A stretch of 62,190 nucleotides of DNA from Glomus cerebriforme. Its lineage: Eukaryota; Glomeromycota; Glomeromycetes; Glomerales; Glomeraceae. The translations under genes were made by a program, and so were the position numbers. Location of the stretch: positions 147,649 through 209,838 of the forward strand of contig QKYT01000071.1 of the NCBI GenBank assembly GCA_003550305.1. Reading direction: 5' to 3'. Positions within the stretch are counted from its first letter, which is position 1. The number at the start of each line of letters is the position of its first letter. Shown here one piece after another: positions 44,935 to 57,560 of this stretch. A model generated the notes under the pieces. The model searched no databases. It was not told where the DNA came from and was given only the letters and a program-made list of their open reading frames with translations.

Positions 44935-46904
44935 TGTTGCTGTTGATTAAGGTAAGCGTTGTGAAGATTAAGTTACAATCCGCGAAAAAAATTTTAAATG
45001 GATTTGAATTTTGCGAAAGAAAGTAGAATGGATTGTAAAGGATTTTGATTAAAAAAAGGAAGAAAAAGCAATTACAAGAATTTTTTTTCAATTGAATAAA
45101 TACATGTTTATAAAGATTTTTTTTTTTCCGCAGCTCTAAATATCCATTTCCATTATCTCATTAACAAACATTCTATTATATGCAACTATATTGAAGAATG
45201 CATTCAAAACAGAATTTTCTTGTTTATGCGGGATTGATTTTTTTTTTTCGTTAGTAACTTCGCATGAATTCACAAAAAGTTCAATAAATTTAAAGTTTAT
45301 CCCAGTTTTACATAAAAGGATATCGTGATGTCATTTATATTTCGTAACCATCTTAACTCTATTATATCATAAATTCATATGAGGATATAAAATAAATATA
45401 AATGCACGGTACACATACTGTACATACAATACATGTGCGTACTTAACTTGAAACGATGCTTCAACTTAACCTAAATCCAAGTCTATAAAAGTAAAAAATC
45501 ATTAAATTTAGGACGTGATTAACCATAATAAGAAGTTTCACAAAATTTGTAGAACATACACTAAACTTATCACAAAGAAAACATCTGATCACTAGCTATT
45601 TTTGATCTACATGCTAAATTTAAGCGAAGATCTCATTCTGTAATTATTTTAAACTCATAGCTGCGTTTTATACTTCAATTGTTTCATCCCTTCCTCTCTC
45701 TGACTTCTTAAAAGCCAATATGAATTTATCATTCAAAATTATCTCGCCAATTTTATTGGATGTTTCGTGCATAATTAATTAGATTGACGAATTTAATAAA
45801 TAATAATGTAGAAATGAATAAATTTATAAGAATAACGCAACCTTTTAATTCAATGTAATTACTTGTTACGCATATATGGACAATTAAAAGGAATTCTATA
45901 CGAACTTTTCATTCTTTTTATAATAGATTTCACTTGATATGGTGAATTAAAAAGGTTGAAAACGAGAGTTAACTATTAAGAACTTTGACTGTACAATCGT
46001 TTTGTGCTGATACTTTGTTTACTAAAAGTAAAGAGACTTTTTTTTAAAAAAAAAATTGGATTTATTTGGTATAATGACTCAAACATGATACTTGTTTATA
46101 GAGTATCATTAAAAAATTTTGTACACGTTTTGAATATGAACAATCGTTGACGAAACGCCTTTTTAGCCATTTTCATTGTAATAGAAATTTACATTTGAAA
46201 TGTTATATTGTTTTACAGTAACTAAAATATGTTCATCTATGCGCAGAAGTAAATAATTCTATTTTTGGTTCTATTTAATATCTAACGCGTAAAAAGACGA
46301 TTATCCGCAGTTTCTTAATCCGATACTACATCATTTGTCTAAATAGAGAAAACAAAAGATACGAAAATAAATCTCATTAAAAACAGATTATCAGTAAGAT
46401 CATTAAGTTTAAGAACGTATAACGAGATAAAGCAAAGAAATGGAATATTTGTCTCAACTTTGTTACCCCCTTACGTGTATATTTGTACGTAGAGCTAGAA
46501 TAATTGCATTTTCAAATTCTATTAATTTTTAATTTTTAAAACAATAGGTTTTAAAAAAAATTACAATTGTATATTTTTTAATAATGTTAAATAAAATCTC
46601 TTTATTTAAAAAAAAATCTTACAATTCTTTGACTTAACATAGAAAAAAAAAAATAAATAAAAATTAAAAAAAAAAAGTATAAATAAATGAACAATTATAA
46701 TTTCATCATCCCGTGATTTTTGAAAGGAAGGACCCTTGAATATAGAGATTTGGTATTATTGAGCATAAATGTAACCTTGCACGGATTCAGGGGTTTGAAG
46801 TTTTATATGTGATAGTCCTATACACTGCAGAGATTCGAATAATCGGTATTCAAGGGCCCTGTTAACCGTGCGATTTTCACGGCATAATGCAATATTAATA
46901 ACTT
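44935..46904. other. Gene-free stretch
   Basis: AT-rich intergenic sequence with a T8A10 tract at 46038-46055 and several poly-A runs near 46640-46675. No frame shows coding character. Confidence 0.45.
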
Positions 46905-47090
46905 GTATCTTGCCTAATTTTGAGATTAGTCACGATTTAGTACTTCATTCTGATACAAGTAAAACTGAATATCAAATTTCATGCTCAACTGAATTGCGCA
47001 AGAACATGAAGAGAATTTTGGAAGTTATAGTGAATTTATTAAAGAATAGAATGTCAGTAAGCATTGGGAACGCGATACACTTTTTACCCA
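46905..47090 (+). pseudogene. Crinkler-type C-terminal relic 1
   Basis: The frame contains DTSKTEYQISCSTELRKNMKR and ILEVIVNLLKNR, which match the closing segment of a large Rhizophagus family often attached to Crinkler-like proteins. Family knowledge is from memory, not a search. The N-terminal and catalytic parts are missing, and the frame runs on into unrelated sequence. It is a fragment with no likely function. Confidence 0.5.
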
Positions 47091-47389
47091 TGCTGATAAA
47101 TCCAATAATTGATACGTATATCTATTTCCACAGGCGAACATAACTTTTATTTGATTGAAAATTGGAACACTAGCCCTAATAGATTTTTTTGAAAGAACAG
47201 AACCTTGTAGACCAAAGAGATCATTATGAGAGATTTCAACGAGCAACAAGAAATAAGAAGAAAGTTATAAATGACATATAAAAAATATAAAAAGAAATCC
47301 AAAAATTAAAAGTGTTATTCAAAAAAAAATAGTTTAGTATAATAAAGAAATAATATAAAGATGATAACAGAGTAGATGAATATAAGCTC

Positions 47390-48190
47390 GATGATGACGA
47401 CTTCACAGTAAAAAAATCTCTGGTCTGAATTAATCAGAGAAGATTTTGGACGTCACGGATTTAAAGGGCAATAGCAATATTATTCACAAAAGAGGTCAAG
47501 CCCTCAAAGAAAAATTGGTCCATTCTCCTCATGTACTAGTCTAATCTTGAAAGATCAAAAGCATGAGATCGATCGCAGCAGTATAGTGGACACCCCACAA
47601 TTTTCACCGTCCTCCCTCTCACTTACTAATGACGATGACAAGCTACAATGATGTATTTAAGGAAATGAAATAGAGGTTGGAAAACATGGGAATTTAGTTG
47701 CTTAAAGAAATGAGGCAATTATTTGCGATTATATTTAAGCTATTCTAATGCTGTGCTTTGCATCTTTAAGAGAATTATTAAGTAAGAACTCACACTTGTT
47801 TCACAGCTTGAGGTTGTTAATGAAGAAAATACCGGTCGTGTAGATTATACGATCAAGACTCTCGAGGAATTGGTTTTGCATTACTGAAAGCAGACAGCAT
47901 GCAGTCAACATAGGGTTCGTTCAAAACATTATTCAATTTATATGGTATAGTAATTACGGCGACAGAATGGTAATTTTCACTTTATAGCTTTGATTGGATC
48001 TCCTGTATGAGTAAAAATCCATTTTTATTAAGTTTTCTTAGACCGCGTAAAAAAAGATTCAAAGGACGAAGAATTATGCAAAAATTGAAAGAGGTTTTGG
48101 AGGTTGTTGTTGAGTTATTTGAAGGATAAGTGGATGTCCAGAAGTTACTATCCAAAAAGAAACAGCGGATGCGATAAATATGTATATATA
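47390..48190 (+). pseudogene. Crinkler-type C-terminal relic 2
   Basis: A longer relic of the same family. Near 47815 it reads VNEENTGRVDYTIKTLEEL, the first part of a D...ExK-like segment seen in PD-(D/E)XK-type domains, but the second acidic part is destroyed by a stop. After several frame changes, RRIMQKLKEVLEVVVELFEG appears near 48070-48128, parallel to the end of relic 1. Stops and indels are frequent throughout, so it is dead. Confidence 0.5.
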
Positions 48191-50879
48191 TAACCAAAAA
48201 TTTCATTACATAATAAATTAACACTAACTCATAAAGATTACATATTCAGAGGTAAAAGTTGTATACTTTTAAAAGATTACTTTCAACTTATTGCAAAATT
48301 TAGGATAATATAAATATTAAGAACTAAGACAAACTATTCCTAAAATGCATCCATTACCAATTAAATGTCAAGTTTTCTAAAAGCCAATCATCCTCAATTA
48401 TTTTTTTGAGTTTATCAAAAAAATGTTAAGCAAAAATGTAACAGAAATAAAATACAAGGTTTATAACGATAGATAACGATAGATAGTAAAATAGAACACT
48501 ATAGGGTAGTTAATATCGATGTATGACACTATGTAATAATAAATATATCAATAAATAAAATGTATATATAAAATAGAACAGAATTCAATAAAATCGAACA
48601 ATAAAATTAAAAATGTATCAACTGGGCAAGGATCAACATGTTTATTATATAATCAAAAGAAATACAACGAAATAATACTGTCTCTTTCGGCGCTCTGTAT
48701 CATCGGTTTATTCCTAAGACTATCTAAAAACTATCTTTTGTTTTCTCTCTGTCTCACTTCTTTACCCTCCCAACCTTCCCAATTTATATTGTTCAAATTT
48801 CTGGGTCTATTTGTCCCCTGGGCGGTTCGTCCTTTGGATGTTTTAGCCACAAGTGTCCATAGTACAATTCGTCTAGTGGACGATTCGTCCATCCTAAACC
48901 ACAAGCCACATGATCATCCCGAATCCCATTATACCAAATAAACTATATAAAAATAAACTATATAAAATAAACTATATAATAAACTAAAAATAAAAGTAAA
49001 CTAAAAAAATAAATAAATAAAAATAAATTAAACTAAAAAAATAAATAAAAATAAATTAAACTAAAAAATAAATTAAAATAAATTAAATTAAAAAAAATAA
49101 ACTCTATATAAAAAAATTTTGTCACATCATCAAGTGGGTTTATGTGTTGGTACAACATGATCGAACTAAAAAATAATAATATTAATATAGATAGAAAGAT
49201 TCCCAGCAGTCGAATAAAAATTTAATCACATCATAAGATTTTTTATCTATTTAAAAACATAATTTTGAACAAATTTTTAAATTTTTTAATTATTAATTTA
49301 AAACTGCTAATAAAAAATCAAATACATAAATAATTAATAAGTTTTGATATAAATAATGCAAAATAACTTTCAAAATAAAAATAAAATTACTAAAAAAAAA
49401 TGAAACTATTTAATGTTATCTGTTGTAATTTTTCTCCCATTTCTGATTTTTTTGTTTTCCTCATAATTCTTTAGACCTTTAATATTATACATTTCTTTGT
49501 ATATATGTGGTTTTTTCTTCAAATTGTTCTTTCATTTTGTCCTTTCTTTGACTTTGTTTTTATTATTGAAATGTTCTTTGATTTCTTCTTTACATGTTAT
49601 TATTGGCAACCTGTTTCTTTTATTATCTTTGTCCAACAATTTATATTTCTTGTTGTCCTTTTAATCATTCAATAGATAGCAAATATTTTCTTTTGCTTAA
49701 TACTTCTTTTAACTTGTTATCTGTCTTTTTTCTTTCATTTTCTTTCATTCCACCTTTCTCTTTCTGCATTTTCTGTTATCTTGAGCTCATCATCTCTTAT
49801 TTGTTTTGCCCATATTTATTTATTATTTTTTTTTATTCTAATCTTTTTTAGGTTTAATTTTCCACGTTTCAACATGCTGAAATGAGTTAATTACCTTGAA
49901 TATTTCTCCTCTCATTTCCAATAGTGAAGGATCAGAACAACTCCGAGATCATTTGTTCTCTGAAAGTAACTTTCACCCAGCTATCTTTCTTAAAGTTGTT
50001 GCATATTTCTTATTTTATCTACATAATAATTCTCATGATACATCCTTAGTAAATTATATAATGGCACACTCATTGCAAGTAGATCATAATTTCTTATTCA
50101 TTATCAAGGATTTAAGATGAGATTCATAAATTTGTTTTATAGCTAAAAATTTTATGGTGGAATACACAATTATAAATATAATACTTTAAATATCATTATA
50201 AATTAGTTGCTGCTACTGTAGTTAATTTAATCTTTAGAAATTAATGATTCTCTACAATCTATTTTAAGTAAATTGGATGGGATAATTTAATTGGATAAAA
50301 TTTGGGTTTATATTATTTATTTATGAAAGTTTATTTTTTTTATTTACAGATTTGTCAGTTGCAATATTACTAAATTTGGTTAGTAATATTGATTTTATAT
50401 CAATTAGTTTAACGAATTTTAAAATTTGTCTCAATATAATAAATAAGAGTTAAATAAAATAAAACAATGTATAGAAAGTTTATAATAGTATAATTTATAT
50501 ATAAGGCAATAATAAATTTTTGTCTCTATCATTCGCTTTTCTTTTATTCCTAATATTATATTATTTCTTATAAATATCAAAATTACATAAAAGAAAGTAT
50601 TAATAAAGAAAAAACTGACCAGATATTAAATAAAATAGGTCTAAAAGTGAGTTTTATCTTTATTTTTATTAATTTTTTATATTTTTTTTTTTAAAATTTC
50701 AGTACTGCGGATAAATAGATTTGAAGGTGAGTTATCTTTCATTACAATTTTATTCTTTAGCCTTATATTTAATTTTTAATATTAAATATATCTTTAATTT
50801 ATATACATATTTACATTGTATGTAATATAACAAAAATCATATAATACAGTATATATTAATTTGGCTACTATAAATGTAC
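48191..50879. other. Gene-free stretch with simple sequence
   Basis: Bases 48940-49110 are a degenerate tandem array of 'ataaactatataaa' and 'ataaattaaacta' units. Frames at 48738-48941, 49594-49851 and 49896-50120 have no recognisable family features. No RNA gene was found. Confidence 0.45.
48940..49110. repeat. AT-rich degenerate tandem repeat
   Basis: Successive 'aataaactatata' units grade into 'aaataaattaaacta' units over about 170 bases. Confidence 0.75.
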
Positions 50880-53130
50880 AATTTAAACATTTCAAATAAA
50901 GTTAATATTGGTTTTATTTATTAATTATTCATTTAATAAGTTGATTAAAATTATATAAATTATAAAAAAAAATAAAAGAAATATTGTATTTGAATTATTT
51001 AAACTATATCTTCTACTAAATAATAAACTAAAAATTAATATTATAGTAACTATTCTGTATGTCTTCTAAAATAATCACTATTTTTATTTATTTATAATGT
51101 ATCTATTTCTAATTGACTTTTTGTAGTTATACCCATTTCTTTGTTTCCTATATCCCACCTATACAACCGTTTTTCGTATAATGTTCTTTTATCTTCACCA
51201 TATGATTTTGACTATTTGTTTATCATCAATTACTCCCATATTTGTTTACATTGATTTATTATTATTTCTCCCTTTTGTTCATAATTCAAATTTTCATGGA
51301 TTCACTTTAGACTTTAATATAAACTCTAAAGTTGTAAAATTTCCTGTTCTGAATCTCCTTTTATGTTTGTTTCATCAATTTATTGTATTTTGGCTTATTC
51401 TTTTTGTCATATCTTTCCATATGGTATGTCCTTCTGTTAATTCCTTTAAGTTTCAGCCTTGGACATACCCCAGAAACTCAAACAATTTGGTTTCCTTCTT
51501 CTTTCAATTCACATAGTATTCCATTTAAATTTCTACAGTATTGGTTGTAAAGGAGTAATTGTTAATGGTGAAGAAAAAGTAGATAAACTTCATCCAATCC
51601 GCCTTTTAGTCTTTTACAGTGAATTTTTCAGTAATTTTGTCATTCACCATTATGTTATTTGTTCTATTATTAAAAATGCTCATCATTTCTTTATTATCTT
51701 TTCTTTTTGGTGTCTTTTCATCGTCTGTTTCTGCCTGAGTTATAAAGCCTTGTTTATGTCCATAAAATGAATCCAAATTTCTCTTTTAAAATCATTAAAT
51801 CTTCATTTTCTCCAAATATGGATGGGTATTTGTATTACATGAGCTCATAAATAAAGTAGACAATAAGTATATAAGGAAATGGAAAGGGAATTCTAATCTA
51901 AACCAAACCACAGATAGGAAATACTCGACTATCTAACTGGTCTTTCCTTGCCTGATACGAAGAAGACCTCATATGCAGTATAAGGAAGAGAAGAGGAAGT
52001 TTAAAGGAATTTTTAAAAAAAAAATACCAAACCCGCCAGATAGAAGATAGAAGACACTCAACTAACTGACTGGTATTACTGGTTTCCTTGCCCGATATGA
52101 GGAAGACCTCATATACGGTATAAGGAAGATAAGAGGCAGGGAATATAAAGGCAGGGAATAGTTGTTAATAAGGATAGAGAGAAAATAGATTTTGAATAAT
52201 AATTAGGTAGTTGTTGATAATGTACTTTTAAAATAAGGTGAATGAGCTCTAAGGGTATTTTAAGATATTTAATATAATAATTAAAAAGATAGTATGGAAT
52301 TTTGGAGAGGTATTTATATAATTAAAAATATTAAGAATATAAAAATGAGTCAAAATTATAATAATACAATAATAAATTATATTACGCAAAATTCCGATCA
52401 TTACTATTTGTTCACATGAAAAAGTTTCTATAGTTTGTTAATGACATCATGATTTCTCAAAATTCGCAACTAATTGATAAATTATGCATGATCAAAAAGG
52501 CCTAATTGAGAAAATTGATGAAGTAATGAACCAAATGTGTAATTTAATTTGCCACATAATATATTATAAACATGACTTCTTTTTGATTGTATATTATAAA
52601 AAAAATATACATGTTGTAGCCCAAACGCCAAATCCAACTTGGAATAAACTTGGGACAATCCTATGTCCGAAATTTAACCATAACCCAAACCAAACTAATA
52701 AATTTTTAATGTTTAACGTCTCAAACTATCATTTAGGACTAGGTTAGTTTGGGACATGATCAAGTTTTGGATATAAGGTTTCCCAAGAGAATGGTATATT
52801 ATTATACTGTATAATCAACAAGAACAAAAAGAATTTAAAAAGATTTGAATGTAATAAACCAAATATTTATGATTGTTATTGTCAAAATTGTAATTTTAAA
52901 TTGATTCAACAAGATTTCAATAAATGAACTAAATAATTTTAATAATTTTATCAAGAAAGATACTCAATTAAAATCATTAGGAAGATGGAATGGATCGTAA
53001 AACCATTTAGTTAGATGGTTTCATTACAAAATGGGATAGTAAAAATCTAAGATATTTTTTGACGAGAAAAATTTTTTATCAAACATTATATGTTATTTTT
53101 AAATTTTGTATATTTAAATGAAAACATTAA
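50880..53130 (-). repeat. 2.2-kb dispersed element, copy B (inverted)
   Basis: Reverse complement of copy A at 11395-13690, diverged but collinear. It carries an extra stretch near 52660-52750 rich in 'aacccaaacc' and 'gggacatg' pieces that copy A lacks. Its plus-strand frames at 51181-51770 lie antisense to the coding-looking pieces of copy A and are not called as genes. Confidence 0.65.
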
Positions 53131-55310
53131 CTTCAAATAATTTTATAAATTATATGCGAAAGTATATACCAGATACTATGCGATCTGTATAACGATCGAT
53201 TTTTCATATATTATAATGAAAGATACAGTTAATTCTTTTTCATTTGCTTCACTTTGTGTTTTAACCATATGGTAAACGTTCATAATAAGTTTTCTTTTTT
53301 ATTTTAGAACGATTAAGTCCTATATTCAATCATTTTTCTTATTTTTTAAATATTACAAAAGATATTTTTTTTTTTACACCAAATCTTTTTCCTATTTCTT
53401 CTTGTGTTATTCTTGTAGTAAATACAATTATTTCTTTCTCCACCGATTAAAACTTTTCTTTTTTGATTTATAAAGTGGTTAAAAAAAATATGGAGGCAAT
53501 TATAAACAATAAATGATTTAATAATCTTATACAGTTCAATTTTGTTAAATATTATGAAAATGGTTTAAAAAGGTAAATCAAGAGTTCATTATATCATGCA
53601 TAAGTTCGATCAGACTGTAATATTATACTGTAGGCGGTCTTTGCAAATCAATTTCACTGCTTAACAATAAAATATATTTATAAAATTAACCAAGATGGTG
53701 ACTTATTTAGGAAACTTACTTTATATCTATAATTTTGTACATGATTCCTTATTGATATTAAATATTATTAATAGCTATAAACTTTGCTCTAGAGTGGATT
53801 TTTGTATTTTTTTTGGCTTATTTTTTTTTAAAAAAAAGAATAAAATGGAAAAAAGTAAAACCTTAGGCGAAAATTATAAAAAGATAAATAAATAATCAAT
53901 GAAATGAAATATTTAACCGCTGTTCTGACCATCGAAATTATTGACCACTCAGAATTACATTTAATTATAATTTTATACCTGTCTTTATAATAATAAAGTT
54001 ATAAGATAAATGAGAAAAGTACATTTAATTTGAAATACAGTAAATGCGAAAATGACATAAGATGTTTAAAAAATTTTAAGAGTAATTTTATAATACATAA
54101 ATATTGTATTTATAATTCCATTGTATAATTCAATTTAATTTTTTTTAAAAAATAAATAAAAATAGGGTGGTATAACTATTAACCAAATTAGTATTTATCG
54201 TGTAAATCTTTTCTAGTTAACTTTAAATAATTATGAGACGTTAATATAAAAAGTTTTAAAGCATATATAAACATATTAAGAATATTAGTCTTTATATTTT
54301 TCGTGCTATATTATATTTAAACTGGATCAAGTACTGCATGATCTGGTGATTCGGATCTGACGACTAACGGGAAATCTTATATCCGGAACATGACCATGTC
54401 CTAAATCTGACTAGCTTGGTTCGGGACATGAGCTAACAACTGTACTCGAAGATCGTCGTAGGGACATACAGTACCATTATAAAAGAAACATTCCAAAAAT
54501 TTGAATATTGCAAGAATTGGCAAATTAATTAATAATTTTTCTTTCAAGCTTCATAAAATGTTACATATATTTTTTTTATTTGTATACAATACTGTACATA
54601 CTATATAATTCTGAAAATTTGCATATGTCGAACTGCCGATCTGCTTGTAAAGGATATTCTTTTCCATGAAAATCAATAAATGACATTTTCAAACCTTTCT
54701 ATATATATATCTTTTTTTTATATGATCAGAAAATCCTCTCTTGCCAAAAAAATATATAATATGAGTGTCACATTACTGACATTAGTAAACATTTACTCCT
54801 ATATAGTATAAAGATACTATAACTGATAAATTAACGTGGCGCAGGCAATATTCCTTATATGAGTATTACGATTACATTATCTGTTATAAATCAATTAATT
54901 TAACTATAATTTTTTTTTTTTAAAAAAAAAATATTATTTTGGTAGGAATGTCAATAAATAGATACAGTATATACGGAAAAGTATGATTGGTACAATGAAT
55001 TTCTATTTGAGGGTCGATTGTGGCTTTTTTGTAAAAAAAAATAATAAAGCAAAAGGGGCTGCAATAAATGGCTTATACATTTTCCGTCGGAAATATTCAA
55101 AAAAAGTATTTAAAGGAAAAAAATAAGTTTGATCATACCCGTTCGTCATCATTATTATTTATTTTTGTTGAAAAAAAGGCTTATTATTTGAATGAATGAA
55201 TAATCATATGTTCTAAGACAAAAAAACTATAAGAATTATTAAATATACAGTATATATACGAAAAACTTTCTTCTTTTTACTTTAAAAAAAATTAATAAAT
55301 AAATTTTAAC
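53131..55310. other. Gene-free stretch upstream of the F-box gene
   Basis: A minus-strand segment near 53370-53450 reads ITQEEIGKRFGVKKK, resembling a transposase helix-turn-helix, too short to call. A T12A10 tract at 54910-54931 lies about 380 bases before the F-box start. Near 54330-54440 there are 'gggacatg' and 'gaccatgtcc' repeat pieces. Confidence 0.45.
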
Positions 55311-56582
55311 GTGATGGCACCGTACTTACCCACAGAATGTTTACGTAAAATATTTGAAGAACTTCAAAATGATAAAGAAAATTTACATTCATGTTTATTA
55401 GTAAATCGAAGTTGGTGTAAAAGTGTGATTGATATTTTATGGAAACAACCTTTTCGATTTCTTTATACATGTAAAAGTGAAATTTGTCAATGTACTAACC
55501 AAAAAATGAATAAAAGACAATATCAAGCGTATAATTTACTTGGAACTTATTTATCATGTTTTATGTTTAACGAAGAATTAAAAATCAATACTTTACGACA
55601 AGAAGGAATTGATAAACCAACTTATAAACGAACCTTATTTAATTATATTCAATTTTTACAATATATAGATTTCGAAGAATTACATAGTGCTATAATTGAT
55701 TGGATTCAATTTGCTTCTACAAATTCAAAAATTATGAATACATCGTATATTTCATTTGGAGGATTTTTTTCACCAATTTGGAATTGGATTGGATTTCCTT
55801 CAACTTTACTTTCATTTATTCTTTCAACATCATCTAATAATGATTATTCAATAAATTTATTCAAGTATCTTGCCAACAATATATTATATTGTAAACAACC
55901 ACAAAATAATGATCAATTGAATGAATGGTTGGCGATTGTATTCTGTAAATTATTAATGAGAAATAAGCAGAATACTTTAAAATCAGTTTCGATTGAAGTT
56001 GAAATACGTAAATTGAAATTAGGAAAATTTCGATGTAAACATTTGGATAAATTTCATCATTCTCATATGGAAGGTGAATCAATAGATTATGTTCGTTTAC
56101 CTGAAATTTATTTCATTTTACCAATATTTGAAGGTTCAACGAATTGTTTATCAAATTTGGTTGAATTCATTTGTACAAGTAGACAAAGGAAACAAAATTT
56201 ATTTAATTCTCTCGCTAAAATTGCTAAAAATTTGAAAAAAATAATTGTAAATGTTGAATATGATAAATATTCTTGGTTAGATTTTAATACTAGTTTAAAT
56301 ATTTTTATGTTGGAAGAAGTAAATAGTCTAGTAAATTTAATTCAAGTTCAAAATTCATTATCTCATTTTGAAATTTATAGATGTCCTATTGGTTTTGATC
56401 TTGTTATATTAGCTTTAAAGAAACATCTTAATTCTTTGAAATTTATTAGATTAGTAGAAGTTAAGATTGAGAATTATGAAATATTAAATATTATAAATGA
56501 TAGTTCACATTGGGAAATTATGGATTTAGATATAAGTGATATAAGTGAAGGTTCTCCAATATATGATACAGATATTTTATGA
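55311..56582 (+). CDS. F-box protein, 423 aa, single exon
   Basis: Probable substrate-recognition subunit of an SCF ubiquitin ligase, docking to Skp1 through its N-terminal F-box. The F-box lies at about residues 4-48: LPTECLRKIFEELQNDKENL, then HSCLLVNRSWCKSVIDILWK. The rest follows the Rhizophagus F-box family plan, with loosely repeated leucine/isoleucine segments toward the C-terminus (KKIIVNVEYDKYSW, HLNSLKFIRLVEVKIENYE) that resemble irregular leucine-rich repeats. The frame is intact and of usual length. Two ATGs open it; MMAPYLP starts at 55311. A poly-T/poly-A tract lies upstream. The substrate cannot be inferred. An inactive relative lies at 15400-16420. Confidence 0.92.
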   Translation: MMAPYLPTECLRKIFEELQNDKENLHSCLLVNRSWCKSVIDILWKQPFRFLYTCKSEICQCTNQKMNKRQYQAYNLLGTYLSCFMFNEELKINTLRQEGIDKPTYKRTLFNYIQFLQYIDFEELHSAIIDWIQFASTNSKIMNTSYISFGGFFSPIWNWIGFPSTLLSFILSTSSNNDYSINLFKYLANNILYCKQPQNNDQLNEWLAIVFCKLLMRNKQNTLKSVSIEVEIRKLKLGKFRCKHLDKFHHSHMEGESIDYVRLPEIYFILPIFEGSTNCLSNLVEFICTSRQRKQNLFNSLAKIAKNLKKIIVNVEYDKYSWLDFNTSLNIFMLEEVNSLVNLIQVQNSLSHFEIYRCPIGFDLVILALKKHLNSLKFIRLVEVKIENYEILNIINDSSHWEIMDLDISDISEGSPIYDTDIL

Positions 56583-57560
56583 ATATTTATAAGAAATAAA
56601 AGAATTATAATATATTTGTATAATTGTATATAAATATAAAAATTAAATGTTTTTGTAATTTTTTAAAACTCACATCGTGTAAATTATAAATCAAATGCGC
56701 TAACGAAGTTATATTAAGGATGATGTTAAAAGTGAACTTGACATCAATGTTGTCATCGCTTTAATTGAATTTATCATAATATGGAACGTTATACAGATCG
56801 GTCATATGAAAAAGTTGTTTATGTTGCTTACTAGATTTTTTTTTAAAACTAGATTCTTCCTTAGACTTTTATTAATAACAGCGAATTTATTTGCTTCGTA
56901 TTAAACACGTTGATTTTATATCACATGAGGCGCAGTGAGATTAAGGACGGAAATTAATTTGACAATACTTCTTTTATCAATAAATACGATTTTTGATCAT
57001 AATTTAAAGGATTATTTAATTGTATCGTGATTCGCATTATTAAAAATTACCAGGCTTGGGTTAAATCCAAAAATGATACAAATATTCAGATGACTATTTA
57101 GAACATAATTCATTCCAATCTTTAAATTTTAATTGTTTTTATTAATAATTTACATATATAACATACAAAAACTTACTAGCCATTTTAATTAAATAATTAA
57201 CATAATTTTTAATTATGATTTCAAATTAGATAATAATAACAATAAATCAATATTTTTATTTTATAAAAACGAAAAAAAACTTTCTGAAATTTTTAATCCT
57301 AATACTATTTCAATTTTTTTTTTTAATATATTTTTTTTAGATTAATTATTTTCATATTAATAATAATAGCAGTTCAATATATTAGTTATTAAGTATTTAT
57401 GCTTTAAAAGTTTTTTAAAAATTAATAATATAAATATTATATCAAATGATTTATATATATTTTTTTTCACTTAGGTTTAAATTGGATTTGAAGGATTGAA
57501 TAAATAATGTGATACAAATATATAACGTATAGTTCCAAAATTAATCAGTCTTTTTTTGTT
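56583..57560. other. Gene-free stretch
   Basis: AT-rich 3' flank of the F-box gene up to the Tigger-type element. No gene or RNA is supported. Confidence 0.45.

Noticed and set aside
44790..45091. Frames on both strands over the start of the membrane protein gene
   Set aside because: They are antisense or overlapping shadows of exon 1 and its leader.
49594..50120. Frames of 85 and 74 codons
   Set aside because: Composition is driven by T-rich sequence and no family is recognisable.
51181..51770. Overlapping plus-strand frames of 111 and 103 codons
   Set aside because: They lie inside repeat copy B, are hydrophobic shadow frames antisense to coding-looking repeat pieces, and copy A does not keep them intact.
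53260..53450. Helix-turn-helix-like ITQEEIGKRFGV on the minus strand
   Set aside because: Too short and not joined to any catalytic segment; kept only as a note in the intergenic entry.
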